A stretch of 64,000 bases of DNA, from NCBI RefSeq assembly GCF_934746965.1, contig NZ_CAKVFS010000006.1:62001-126000 (forward strand), read 5' to 3'. The notes beneath the pieces were generated by a model. The model was not told the origin of the DNA, searched no databases, and was given only the letters and a program-made list of their open reading frames with translations. This stretch comes from an uncultured Methanobrevibacter sp. (GTDB lineage Archaea; Methanobacteriota; Methanobacteria; Methanobacteriales; Methanobacteriaceae). A program made the position numbers and the translations under genes. Shown piece after piece: positions 1 to 7,532 of this stretch (position 1 is its first letter; each line of letters opens with the position of its first letter).

Positions 1-1295
1 TAGCTATTGATGCAGCAGTTAATGCTAAAAATTCAATTCAAGAAATGTCTGCATTTAAAGTTTCAAATAAATTATATGCAGTTTATGAAAAATTAAAAGA
101 TGTCAAAGAAGAATTAGCTATATTACTTACAAAAGAAGTAGGTAAACCTATTAATGAATCTATTGGTGAAATAAATCGTTCAATTGAAACATTAAGGCTT
201 TCAGCAGAAGAAGCTAAAAGAATTTATGGTGAAAGTGTTCCATTAGATGGCGGGATAAATGGTAAAGGTTTTTTTGCATTTACTCAAAGAGTTCCATTAG
301 GTGTTGTAGCAGCTATAACTCCATTTAATTATCCATTAAATTTATCAATTCATAAAATAGCTCCTGCTATAGCATGTAAAAATACTGTAATTATTAAACC
401 TCCATTAAATGCACCATTAACTGTAATGAAATTTGCAGAATTGGTAAATGAAGAGTTTCCAGATGGTGTTATTAATACAATAACTGGATATGGTTCTGAA
501 GTAGGTGATGCATTAGTAACATCTCCGAAAGTAGATAAAATATCATTTACTGGAAGTGTGGCTACAGGTTTACTTATAGCTTCAAGAGCAGGAATGAAAA
601 AAATTACTTTGGAATTAGGGGGCAATGATCCACTTATTGTCTTAAAAGATGCTGATATTGATAAAGCAGTTAAAGGAGTAATGAATGGTGTTTATTTAAA
701 TGCAGGACAGGTGTGTATGGGTGTTAAAAGAATCATTGTTGATGAATCCATAGCTGATGAATTCACAAAAAAATTAGTATTGGAAACTAAAAAAATCAAA
801 ATGGGTGATCCTATGGATAAGAATACTATTTTAGGGCCTCTTATTGATGAAAATGCTGCATGTATGGTTGAACAATCTGTTAATAATGCAATTGAATCTG
901 GAGCTAAACTATTAACTGGTGGGAAAAGAAATGGTGCTTTTTATGAAGCTACAGTTTTAGATAATGTTACTTATGATATGGACGTTGTTGTAAATGAAAC
1001 CTTTGGGCCAGTAGCACCAATAATCAGGGTAAAATCTGTTGATGAAGCTATTGATGTAGCTAACAATACAGAATATGGTCTTCAGGCAGGAGTGTTTACT
1101 GAAAGTTTTAGAGATGGTTTAAGATGTGCAAATGAAATTGAGGCAGGTACTGTTTTTGTAAATAAACAATCTACATTTAGAACAGATAACATGCCATTTG
1201 GTGGTTTTAAAAATAGTGGAACAGGAAAAGAAGGAGTGAAATATGCTGTGGAAGAAATGACTAAATCAAAATTAATTGGATTAAATTTGAGATAG
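1..1295 (+). CDS. cofA: Aldehyde dehydrogenase, probable lactaldehyde dehydrogenase CofA (5' partial)
   Basis: NAD(P)-dependent aldehyde dehydrogenase. The reading frame is already open at base 3, so the true start lies before the window. The visible part is about 430 codons of a family usually near 460. Family signatures are the N-terminal TPFNYPLN segment, the general-base region LELGGNDP (bases about 607-630) and the catalytic Cys in NAGQVCMG (Cys codon 714-716), with a C-terminal NMPFGGFKNSG loop. In methanogens this subfamily (MJ1411-like) oxidises lactaldehyde to lactate for coenzyme F420 synthesis. That specific role is inferred from family resemblance and the organism; a general non-phosphorylating aldehyde dehydrogenase is the alternative. 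It is convergent with the next gene, with only 2 bases between the stop codons. Confidence 0.8.
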   Translation, partial: AIDAAVNAKNSIQEMSAFKVSNKLYAVYEKLKDVKEELAILLTKEVGKPINESIGEINRSIETLRLSAEEAKRIYGESVPLDGGINGKGFFAFTQRVPLGVVAAITPFNYPLNLSIHKIAPAIACKNTVIIKPPLNAPLTVMKFAELVNEEFPDGVINTITGYGSEVGDALVTSPKVDKISFTGSVATGLLIASRAGMKKITLELGGNDPLIVLKDADIDKAVKGVMNGVYLNAGQVCMGVKRIIVDESIADEFTKKLVLETKKIKMGDPMDKNTILGPLIDENAACMVEQSVNNAIESGAKLLTGGKRNGAFYEATVLDNVTYDMDVVVNETFGPVAPIIRVKSVDEAIDVANNTEYGLQAGVFTESFRDGLRCANEIEAGTVFVNKQSTFRTDNMPFGGFKNSGTGKEGVKYAVEEMTKSKLIGLNLR

Positions 1296-1297
1296 AT

Positions 1298-2020
1298 TTA
1301 TTTTAAAAATGCTTCTACTAAATTACGTGTTTCATTGAGGGAGTCCATAGGAATTCCTTTTGGCATTTGTCCGAGTTCTCCTTCAACTTCTTTTAAAATA
1401 TTTCCATTCATTCCAAGGAACATTCCTTCACTTGTAGTTTCCATAAATGATTGTGGTGGAAGTAATGAAACACCAACATTATTACCTTCTTTCACATTTA
1501 AATCATTAGTAACAACAGTTATAGCTCTTTTTCCTAAATTAACATTACAAATCATTAATGAATCTGCATTTGGATGTTTTGTAACACTCATTATTTCTCC
1601 AACTTTTATATCTATTCCAATAATTGGATCATTAATAGGGCCTAATGCTAAACGTTCTTTAAGGCCTAAAATAGAATCTATAAAAAATCTTACTTTAGCA
1701 ACATTTTCTATTGTTTTTTCTTTTTCTTCTTTAGGAGCATTACTTATAAATGTTTTATTCCAACCATCTCCACCTAAACATTCAACAATTTTTTCACCTT
1801 TCTTGATTATTGATGTAACATCTGGTGAGTTAACGAGGTCATTTCCTTCAAGATAAGAATAACTTAATGACTGAAAATCACTGTTCATATTTTTAACAGT
1901 TTCAATAGCTAATTTTTTATTCCAATTTCCTCTAAATGATGCAGTTTGAATAATATTTAAACACTGTTCTCTTGCTTGGTTTGCTACTAAAATTCTATAA
2001 TCTTTACTTGTGTCCCACAA
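1298..2020 (-). CDS. tRNA-binding (EMAPII/MetRS-C-like) OB-fold domain protein
   Basis: 240-aa protein whose C-terminal half (about residues 130-215) is a tRNA-binding OB fold of the MetRS C-terminal/EMAPII/Trbp111 type. The signature stretch is DIKVGEIMSVTKHPNADSL followed by ICNVNLGKRAITVVTND. The N-terminal half is helical and has no domain I recognise. Such domains bind the tRNA elbow and often dock onto aminoacyl-tRNA synthetases; no partner is visible nearby. The start is TTG (2020), because GGAG lies 8 nt upstream and no ATG is available at the N-terminus. Confidence 0.75.
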   Translation of the reverse strand: MWDTSKDYRILVANQAREQCLNIIQTASFRGNWNKKLAIETVKNMNSDFQSLSYSYLEGNDLVNSPDVTSIIKKGEKIVECLGGDGWNKTFISNAPKEEKEKTIENVAKVRFFIDSILGLKERLALGPINDPIIGIDIKVGEIMSVTKHPNADSLMICNVNLGKRAITVVTNDLNVKEGNNVGVSLLPPQSFMETTSEGMFLGMNGNILKEVEGELGQMPKGIPMDSLNETRNLVEAFLK

Positions 2021-2218
2021 TTTATAGTCTCCTTTTTATTCTATTAAGATATTTATTTTAATAGATTATTATATTTTGTCCCTGTTTGCTTTATTTCGCT
2101 TAAAAATTTGATTATCATAAACTATTTATATTAACAAATTAATAAATTTAAAATAAGTTAATGTTATTATTTTACTTTAAATATAACACGAATTAGATTC
2201 ATTGTTGTGGTGTATTAA

Positions 2219-2626
2219 ATGGTAGAAGTTTCAAGTTTAAAAGAATTAGATATTTATACAGTAACAGGACATTATGTCGGAAGAGTGGCTGATGTAATTC
2301 TTAATATTAGGTTAGGAACAATTTCTAAATTACAAGTAAGGGCTATTGAACCAGAAAAAAAACAAGTAGGATTTAGAGATATTATGAGGAGAAGTTTTCA
2401 AGTTTCTCCAGAAGAAGAACACGATGCAAAATCTTTTAAAAATGATTTATTAACTATTGATTTTGATAAAGTTCAAGCTATTGGCGATATCATGTTAATT
2501 AATCCAAGGGACATGAAAAAAGTAAGGCATGAACCACCAATGACTGAAACTATTTCACCTAATCAACAAGCTCAAGTTCCAAAACCAGCAGAACACAAAG
2601 CACAAGCAGAATTTGAAAAATTCTAG
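2219..2626 (+). CDS. PRC-barrel domain protein
   Basis: 135 aa. Residues about 1-100 form a PRC-barrel (the beta barrel found in RimM and photosynthetic reaction-centre H subunits), with the typical start SLKELDIYTVTGHYVGRVAD and a later IGDIMLINP. The last 35 residues are Pro/Gln/Glu-rich and probably disordered. Archaeal stand-alone PRC-barrel proteins are common; they are suspected RNA-processing or cell-division factors, but no role is established for this one. ATG at 2219 follows a GGTG motif. It is monocistronic, with T-rich sequence (2638-2690) after the stop that would suit an archaeal U-tract terminator. Confidence 0.75.
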   Translation: MVEVSSLKELDIYTVTGHYVGRVADVILNIRLGTISKLQVRAIEPEKKQVGFRDIMRRSFQVSPEEEHDAKSFKNDLLTIDFDKVQAIGDIMLINPRDMKKVRHEPPMTETISPNQQAQVPKPAEHKAQAEFEKF

Positions 2627-2701
2627 GTTAGTTTTTCATCTTTTTTTTATTTTTATATTTTTTTATATTTTTAATTAATTTATTCTTTTTATTGTGATTT
2701 T

Positions 2702-3466
2702 ATGAAAGTAGGAATTATAGGTTGTGGTGCTATAGCTAATATTATAGCTAGTAGCATTGTTCCAGAAGATAATAATATTGATATTGAATATTTTTATGAT
2801 AATGACGTTGAAAGAGCAGAAAATTTAGCATCATTTGCTAATGGTGTAGCTATTTTAAATTTAGATGACATGTTGGATAAAGTGGATTTAGTTTTAGAAT
2901 GTGCTTCTCCAGATTCTGTTAAAGAATATGCTCCAAAAGTTTTATCTCATGGTGTTGACATGATTATTATGAGTATTGGGGCATTTATGGATAAATCTTT
3001 TTATACTAAAGTAAATGATATCTGTAAAAAGAAAGGTACAAGAATACATCTACCTTCTGGTGCAGTTGTAGGATTAGATGGTATTAAAGCAGTTGCTAAT
3101 TTTAATTTAGATGAAGTTAATTTAGTAACTCGTAAATCTCCAAGATCTTTAGGTAAAAATATTGATAAAGAAGAAGTTTTATTTGAAGGTAAAGCATCCG
3201 AAGCGGTTAAAGAATTCCCACTTAATATTAATGTAGCTGCAACTATAAGTTTAGCTTGTAATCAGGATATTAATGTAAAAATAATCGTCGATCCAAATGT
3301 GGATAGAAATGTTCATGAAATTACTGCAAAAGGAGACTTTGGAGAATTTAAAACAACTACTAAAAATTTCCCATGTAGTGCAAACCCAAAAACAAGTATG
3401 TTAGCAGCACTTTCTGCCATTAAATTACTTAGAAGTTTTAATGAAACTATTACTGTAGGAATGTAA
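2702..3466 (+). CDS. nadX: L-aspartate dehydrogenase
   Basis: 254 aa, the normal family length. It oxidises L-aspartate to iminoaspartate with NAD(P), the first step of NAD synthesis in archaea lacking NadB. The N-terminal Rossmann motif is VGIIGCGAIANII. The middle region GTRIHLPSGAVVGLDGIKA and the C-terminal DPNVDRNVHEITAKGDFGEF (with the conserved His) match the family. ATG at 2702 sits after GTGAT. The next gene (thg1) starts 2 bases after the stop, so the two are almost certainly co-transcribed. Confidence 0.88.
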   Translation: MKVGIIGCGAIANIIASSIVPEDNNIDIEYFYDNDVERAENLASFANGVAILNLDDMLDKVDLVLECASPDSVKEYAPKVLSHGVDMIIMSIGAFMDKSFYTKVNDICKKKGTRIHLPSGAVVGLDGIKAVANFNLDEVNLVTRKSPRSLGKNIDKEEVLFEGKASEAVKEFPLNINVAATISLACNQDINVKIIVDPNVDRNVHEITAKGDFGEFKTTTKNFPCSANPKTSMLAALSAIKLLRSFNETITVGM

Positions 3467-3468
3467 TT

Positions 3469-4188
3469 ATGAAAGAACATGAAGTTTATAGGGATTTAAA
3501 AGTTCCAATAAACTCAAAAATTATTTTAAGATTAGATGGGAGGAGCTTCCATTCATTGTCCAGAAATTTAAATCTTAAAAAACCCTATGATGAAAATTTT
3601 GCAAAATTAATGGTTGATGTTTCTAAGGATTTATTTAATGAGTTTGCTCCTCTTTTTATTTACACTTTTTCTGATGAAATAAGTATTCTTTTAGATAGTA
3701 TTCCCTTTAATGGTAGAATTGAAAAAATAAATTCAGTAATAGCTAGTTTTGCAGCTAGTTCATTTACCTATAACTTAAATAAACATATTACTAAACCCAT
3801 TGCTTTTGATAGTAGAATTATTCCTATAGTAGATACAGATATTCCAAAATATTTTAAATGGAGACAAGATGAATCCTGGAGAAATTGTATAAATGCATAT
3901 GGTATACACACTCTAAAATCAAAATATAATGATAAAGTAGCTAATGAAAAAATAAATGGATTGAAATCAAGGGATATTCATGAACTTTTATTTAATGAAG
4001 GAATTAATTTAAATAATATTAATAATTGGAAAAAAAGAGGAATAGCTATTTATAAAAAACATAAAAAGATTGTAGGTTATAATAAAAAGAAAAATAAAAA
4101 CCAGGTGTCTTATCGTAACTGTTTATTTGTTGATTTGGAAATCCCAATTTTCAACGAAAACTTTTTTAAGGATATAAATATAATTTAA
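3469..4188 (+). CDS. thg1: tRNA(His) guanylyltransferase-like 3'-5' polymerase (Thg1/TLP)
   Basis: 239 aa. Thg1 enzymes add nucleotides in the 3'-to-5' direction. Eukaryotic members add G-1 to tRNA-His, while archaeal and bacterial Thg1-like proteins mostly repair truncated tRNA 5' ends. Visible signatures are the palm-domain motif RLDGRSFHSLS (first metal-binding Asp) near residue 24 and YTFSDEISILL near residue 66. The middle has DSRIIPI and a WRQDESWRNCINAYG segment typical of the family. It is translationally close to nadX (2-nt gap) and is followed 10 nt later by the JAMM peptidase gene, forming a three-gene run. Whether it acts on tRNA-His or repairs tRNAs cannot be decided from sequence. 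Confidence 0.85.
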   Translation: MKEHEVYRDLKVPINSKIILRLDGRSFHSLSRNLNLKKPYDENFAKLMVDVSKDLFNEFAPLFIYTFSDEISILLDSIPFNGRIEKINSVIASFAASSFTYNLNKHITKPIAFDSRIIPIVDTDIPKYFKWRQDESWRNCINAYGIHTLKSKYNDKVANEKINGLKSRDIHELLFNEGINLNNINNWKKRGIAIYKKHKKIVGYNKKKNKNQVSYRNCLFVDLEIPIFNENFFKDINII

Positions 4189-4198
4189 TTGTGATATT

Positions 4199-4909
4199 AT
4201 GAGTTTTCTTTCAAAATTATTTAATACAGATAATGATGAATTTAATGAAGTTAAGGTTGATAAAGAAGTCCTTGAGTCTGTAATTTATTATGCTAAGAAA
4301 GCTTATCCTAATGAGTTTTTAGCTTTTTTTGATGGTAAAATCAAAGATAAAGTACTTTATATTACTAGTTTAATTTTTGTACCTGGAGAAACTTGTGATG
4401 TTGGAGCAGTAGTGCATACAGAAATGTTACCACCTAATTTAAAGTATTGGGGTTCAGTTCACTCACACCCAGGACCTAGCGCACATCCATCAGGAGCTGA
4501 TTTGAAAACATTCTCAAAAAATGGCTTATTTCACATGATTGTTTGTCTACCATATAGTTTAGAAACATTTATGGCTTATGATAAATATGGGGAACCTATG
4601 AATTATACTGTAGGGGATTATAGTGATGAAATTGATGGAGACATTAGTGAATTTTTTGATGAAGATGATATCTTAAAAGATGGTGAAGAATTAAAACCAG
4701 GATTTTTTGATGACGAAGATGATTTTGATTTGGAAGATGAAGATATAGGCCAAGAATATAGGGAATATGAAAACAGAACTCAAAACAGTAATCCTACAAT
4801 AATATCTAATATTGAATTACCTCAGCTTTCTGATGGTGATAATATACAAATAGAACTAGACGAAAACGGAAATATTAAACGTATTTATAAAATTCCAAAA
4901 GACGAATAA
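4199..4909 (+). CDS. JAMM/MPN+ metalloprotease-like protein (Mov34 family) with acidic tail
   Basis: 236 aa. The N-terminal ~130 residues form a JAMM isopeptidase domain. It has an upstream Glu in NEFLAFFDG (about residue 38) and a complete zinc motif H-x-H-x(10)-D in VHSHPGPSAHPSGADL, so the catalytic residues look intact. Archaeal JAMM proteins can remove ubiquitin-like SAMP modifiers. The second half is strongly acidic (Asp/Glu-rich, about residues 140-195) and ends in a short beta-like segment rich in Asn and Ile; I do not recognise it. Start ATG 4199 follows GTGAT. It is last in the nadX - thg1 - JAMM run. The substrate is unknown. Confidence 0.8.
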   Translation: MSFLSKLFNTDNDEFNEVKVDKEVLESVIYYAKKAYPNEFLAFFDGKIKDKVLYITSLIFVPGETCDVGAVVHTEMLPPNLKYWGSVHSHPGPSAHPSGADLKTFSKNGLFHMIVCLPYSLETFMAYDKYGEPMNYTVGDYSDEIDGDISEFFDEDDILKDGEELKPGFFDDEDDFDLEDEDIGQEYREYENRTQNSNPTIISNIELPQLSDGDNIQIELDENGNIKRIYKIPKDE

Positions 4910-4966
4910 ATCTATAATTTTTTATTTATTTTTAAAACCTAATTTTACTAATTTTTGAATTTTTTT

Positions 4967-5173
4967 AGTATCTTTCTATAAGAAGTATACGTACTCACTT
5001 CAGATTTAGAAAAAAGTGTTATGACTTATTTATCAAATTAGTAATTTTAGGAAATTTTCATCATCAGTTCATAATACTTTTTAAATTCATTAAAAGAAAA
5101 AAAATCTAATGTGTTTAAATAGTATGAAAAAGAAAATAAAAAAAACAATGTACGCTTCTTATAGGAAGATACT
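4967..5173. repeat. 207-bp element bounded by a 19-nt inverted repeat (MITE-like or long hairpin)
   Basis: Left arm 4967-4985 (agtatctttctataagaag) and right arm 5155-5173 (cttcttataggaagatact) are inverted copies matching at 18 of 19 positions. Pairing extends inward by CGTAC (4990-4994) and GTACG (5150-5154) after a 4-nt bulge on the left. The interior is AT-rich and has no credible ORF. The flanks are T-rich on both sides (ttttttt before, tttaaaa after), so a target-site duplication cannot be called. It could be a miniature inverted-repeat transposable element, an IS remnant or a structured RNA. Confidence 0.5.
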
Positions 5174-5274
5174 TTTAAAATTTAATTTAATGATGTGGAT
5201 GTTCAGGGGATTATTTTGTAGATGTAAGGTCTGTGGATGTTACTATCAATTTCGCAAAAATTGGGGAGATATAG

Positions 5275-5607
5275 ATGTATGTTTATGATATTATAATGAA
5301 ATATACTAATAAAGAAGGAGAATTATCTGAGACATGTGAGCAGTTTCAGATAGAAAATGGTAAATTGATGTGGATTGATGGGGATGGGGAACCATCTCCA
5401 GTTCAATCAGGGAGGGCAGAATGGACTTATTCAGATGAGTACATGGATAAAGTATTCACAGAATTTGATGAACGAATTGAAAAATTAGATTTACTTAAAT
5501 TAGTGGATAGTATGGATGAAGATGAATTAATGATTTCTAATGATTTGTTCATTGTGAGGAATGAATTTGTATCATCCACTCCCGCAAACAGCCATTTACC
5601 ATACTAA
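5275..5607 (+). CDS. Hypothetical protein, 110 aa
   Basis: I do not recognise this protein. It is acidic, with predicted beta-rich N-terminus and helical C-terminal half, no membrane segment and no cysteine pairs. The start at 5275 is supported by GGGGAG six bases upstream. It is isolated: the inverted-repeat element lies 100 bp upstream and broken small ORFs lie downstream, so it may belong to an accessory insertion. Its base composition is somewhat richer in G than its neighbours (e.g. the gatggggatggggaacc stretch near 5378), which is compatible with transfer but not proof. Confidence 0.5.
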   Translation: MYVYDIIMKYTNKEGELSETCEQFQIENGKLMWIDGDGEPSPVQSGRAEWTYSDEYMDKVFTEFDERIEKLDLLKLVDSMDEDELMISNDLFIVRNEFVSSTPANSHLPY

Positions 5608-6252
5608 TGATTTATTTATTGTGGGAGGATGAATTATGGGTGAGTTAGAAATCAAAGACTTAAAATGAGTTTCACTCATTGTTCAGGTGAGTGGGATGAT
5701 TTGCCATATTCTTAGTCAAACCCATGAAATCTATTAAGTCTTAGGATAGGTTTTTATATTGGTGGAATTTTCAAGACTCTGATGTGCAAAAGGAAGGGGG
5801 TCATTCTTTGAAAGAAATTGGGGGGGGGGAATTTGCCTCCTTGAAGTAGATTATCTGCTTGAATATGTGAGGCTATGCCTTATCATGGTGGATTAACTAC
5901 ATCAAAAGAGGAGGCATAAATTTATGCCTTATACTTTTGACGTGGAATTACATGACTTTATTAAGAGTCATAAAAAAGGATGAGTTAATGGAGAAATGCA
6001 TTGTTTGTCTTCTGAAAAACTATAATGTACAAAATTGGTAAGAACTTATCTGTAGAAGAAGTATTAAGATGTCTTCTGAAACTGTTGATTTTGTTAAAAA
6101 TCAGAATTAACTTATTTTTAAATTAATAATATGCTATGTACTTTTTACGTGAATTCTTATTTTAACTTCAAAACTGTTGCAGATAACAACATTTATATGT
6201 GGATTTTTATAAAATATTTATATCAATAAAATCAATTGGGGTTGAAAGTAAA
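5608..6252 (+). other. Gene-poor stretch with fragmentary ORFs (probable decayed accessory DNA)
   Basis: No frame stays open for long. Short pieces look coding-like. A 10-codon ORF starts at 5636 behind GGGAGG. A frame at 5745-5849 runs into the G10 tract. An 18-codon ORF starting near 5923 sits behind GAGGAGG. Fragments at about 6026-6110 read GKNLSVEEV and, in another frame, MSSETVDFVKNQN, which loosely resembles the C-terminus of Rpn-type transposase/nuclease proteins. The pattern fits a small gene or genes broken by frameshifts; no intact product can be supported. Confidence 0.35.
5820..5829 (+). repeat. Homopolymeric G10 tract
   Basis: Ten consecutive G in a very AT-rich genome. It interrupts a small open frame. 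With 10 G the frame closes 14 bases after the tract; with 8 or 11 G it stays open to about base 5906. Tracts of this type are classic slippage sites. Confidence 0.6.
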
Positions 6253-7395
6253 ATGGTTAATGATGTAATATTTGGTTTTGGATGTATGAGACTTCCACAA
6301 ACAGATGAAAATGATCCAACAAGTGTAGATCAAGAAACATTTAATAAAATGGTTGATTATTATATGGAAAATGGATTTAATTATTTTGATACTTCTTATG
6401 CATATCATAATGGATACTCAGAGATAGCTATTAAAAAAGCAGTAGTTGATAGGTATCCTCGTGAATCTTATCAAATAGCAGATAAAATGCCAACATGGTT
6501 ACTTACAAAAGAAGAGGATAATGAAAAGTTTGTTAATGAAATGCTTGAGCGATTGGGAATTGATTATTTTGATAAATTTTTCATACATAATATTAATGCA
6601 GCATGGCTTCCAAAAGCAGAGAATGCAAATTCATTTGAATATATTAAAAACATGAAAAAAGAGGGTATTGCAAGAGAAATAGGTTTTAGTTTTCATGATG
6701 ATTCAAAATTACTCAAACAATTTTTAGAAGAATATGGTGATATTTTTGATTTTGCACAATTGGAACTTAATTATTTAGATTGGGAAGATCCAATTATTGA
6801 GGCTCGTAAATGCTATGAATTATGTGGACAATATGGATTGGATGTTTATGTAATGGAACCTCTTAAAGGAGGGGTTATAATAAACACTACTGATGAAATT
6901 AAAGATGATTTTAAAAAATTCAATCCTAATGAAAGTATAGCTAGTTTTGCTTTAAGATTTTGTGCATCTTTAGATAATGTAAAAGTAGTTTTAAGTGGTA
7001 TGAGTAACATGGAAAATACTATTGAAAACTGTGATACTTTTAAAAACTTTAAAAAATTAAATGATGATGAATTTGAGTTTTTAGCTATTGAAGCTGAAAA
7101 ATTAAGGTTAAGTGTAGCTATTCCGTGTAGTGGATGTAATTATTGTGTTGAACATTGTCCTGAAGAAATTCCGATTCCTGATTTCTTTAATATTTACAAT
7201 ACTAAAAAACAACAGGAAGATTCAGATATCTATACTGCATATTATCATAAACTAGCTAATGAAAAAGTTCCAGCTAGCAATTGTACTTATTGTCAAACGT
7301 GTATAGATTATTGTACTCAAAAAATAAATATTCCTGATGAACTAAAGAATGTGGATGAAATTTTTAAAGAAGGTTTTAATCCTTATAGTAGATAA
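6253..7395 (+). CDS. Aldo/keto reductase with C-terminal 4Fe-4S domain
   Basis: 380 aa. Residues 1-280 form an aldo/keto reductase TIM barrel, seen in GFGCMRLPQ at the start, YFDTSYAYHNGYSE with the catalytic-type Asp/Tyr, and the conserved KFFIHNI strand. The C-terminus carries Cys clusters CSGCNYCVEHCP and CTYCQTCIDYC, enough for iron-sulfur clusters, as in the family of ferredoxin-like aldo/keto reductases of anaerobes. The substrate is unknown. ATG 6253 is chosen because the protein then begins at the family's usual strand and a GGGGTTGA motif lies upstream; an in-frame ATG at 6199 would add 18 residues. Confidence 0.82.
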   Translation: MVNDVIFGFGCMRLPQTDENDPTSVDQETFNKMVDYYMENGFNYFDTSYAYHNGYSEIAIKKAVVDRYPRESYQIADKMPTWLLTKEEDNEKFVNEMLERLGIDYFDKFFIHNINAAWLPKAENANSFEYIKNMKKEGIAREIGFSFHDDSKLLKQFLEEYGDIFDFAQLELNYLDWEDPIIEARKCYELCGQYGLDVYVMEPLKGGVIINTTDEIKDDFKKFNPNESIASFALRFCASLDNVKVVLSGMSNMENTIENCDTFKNFKKLNDDEFEFLAIEAEKLRLSVAIPCSGCNYCVEHCPEEIPIPDFFNIYNTKKQQEDSDIYTAYYHKLANEKVPASNCTYCQTCIDYCTQKINIPDELKNVDEIFKEGFNPYSR

Positions 7396-7420
7396 AATTT
7401 GATTTTATAATTAAAATATT

Positions 7421-7451
7421 AAGATATCTATGATATCTTTATTTTTTTTTA
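7421..7451 (+). terminator. Hairpin plus T-tract terminator after the aldo/keto reductase
   Basis: Perfect 8-bp inverted repeat aagatatc (7421-7428) / gatatctt (7432-7439) with a 3-nt loop, followed by a run of T (7440-7450). It lies 25 bp after the stop codon at 7395. Confidence 0.6.
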
Positions 7452-7497
7452 AAAAATTAGTAAAATAATCATTTAAGATTATTTTAAAGAATGGAAA

Positions 7498-7532
7498 ATA
7501 AAAAACAATATGGTGAAATAATTGTTTTTTAT
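7498..7532 (-). terminator. Inverted repeat at the 3' end of serA
   Basis: A 12-bp perfect stem, ataaaaaacaat (7498-7509) and attgttttttat (7521-7532), with an 11-nt loop. It abuts the serA stop codon (7532-7534). A/T-rich stem arms give U-runs on the minus-strand transcript. It is probably the serA 3' end. Confidence 0.45.

Noticed and set aside
1335..1856. 173-codon plus-strand frame
   Set aside because: Antisense to the tRNA-binding OB-fold gene; shadow of its codon usage.
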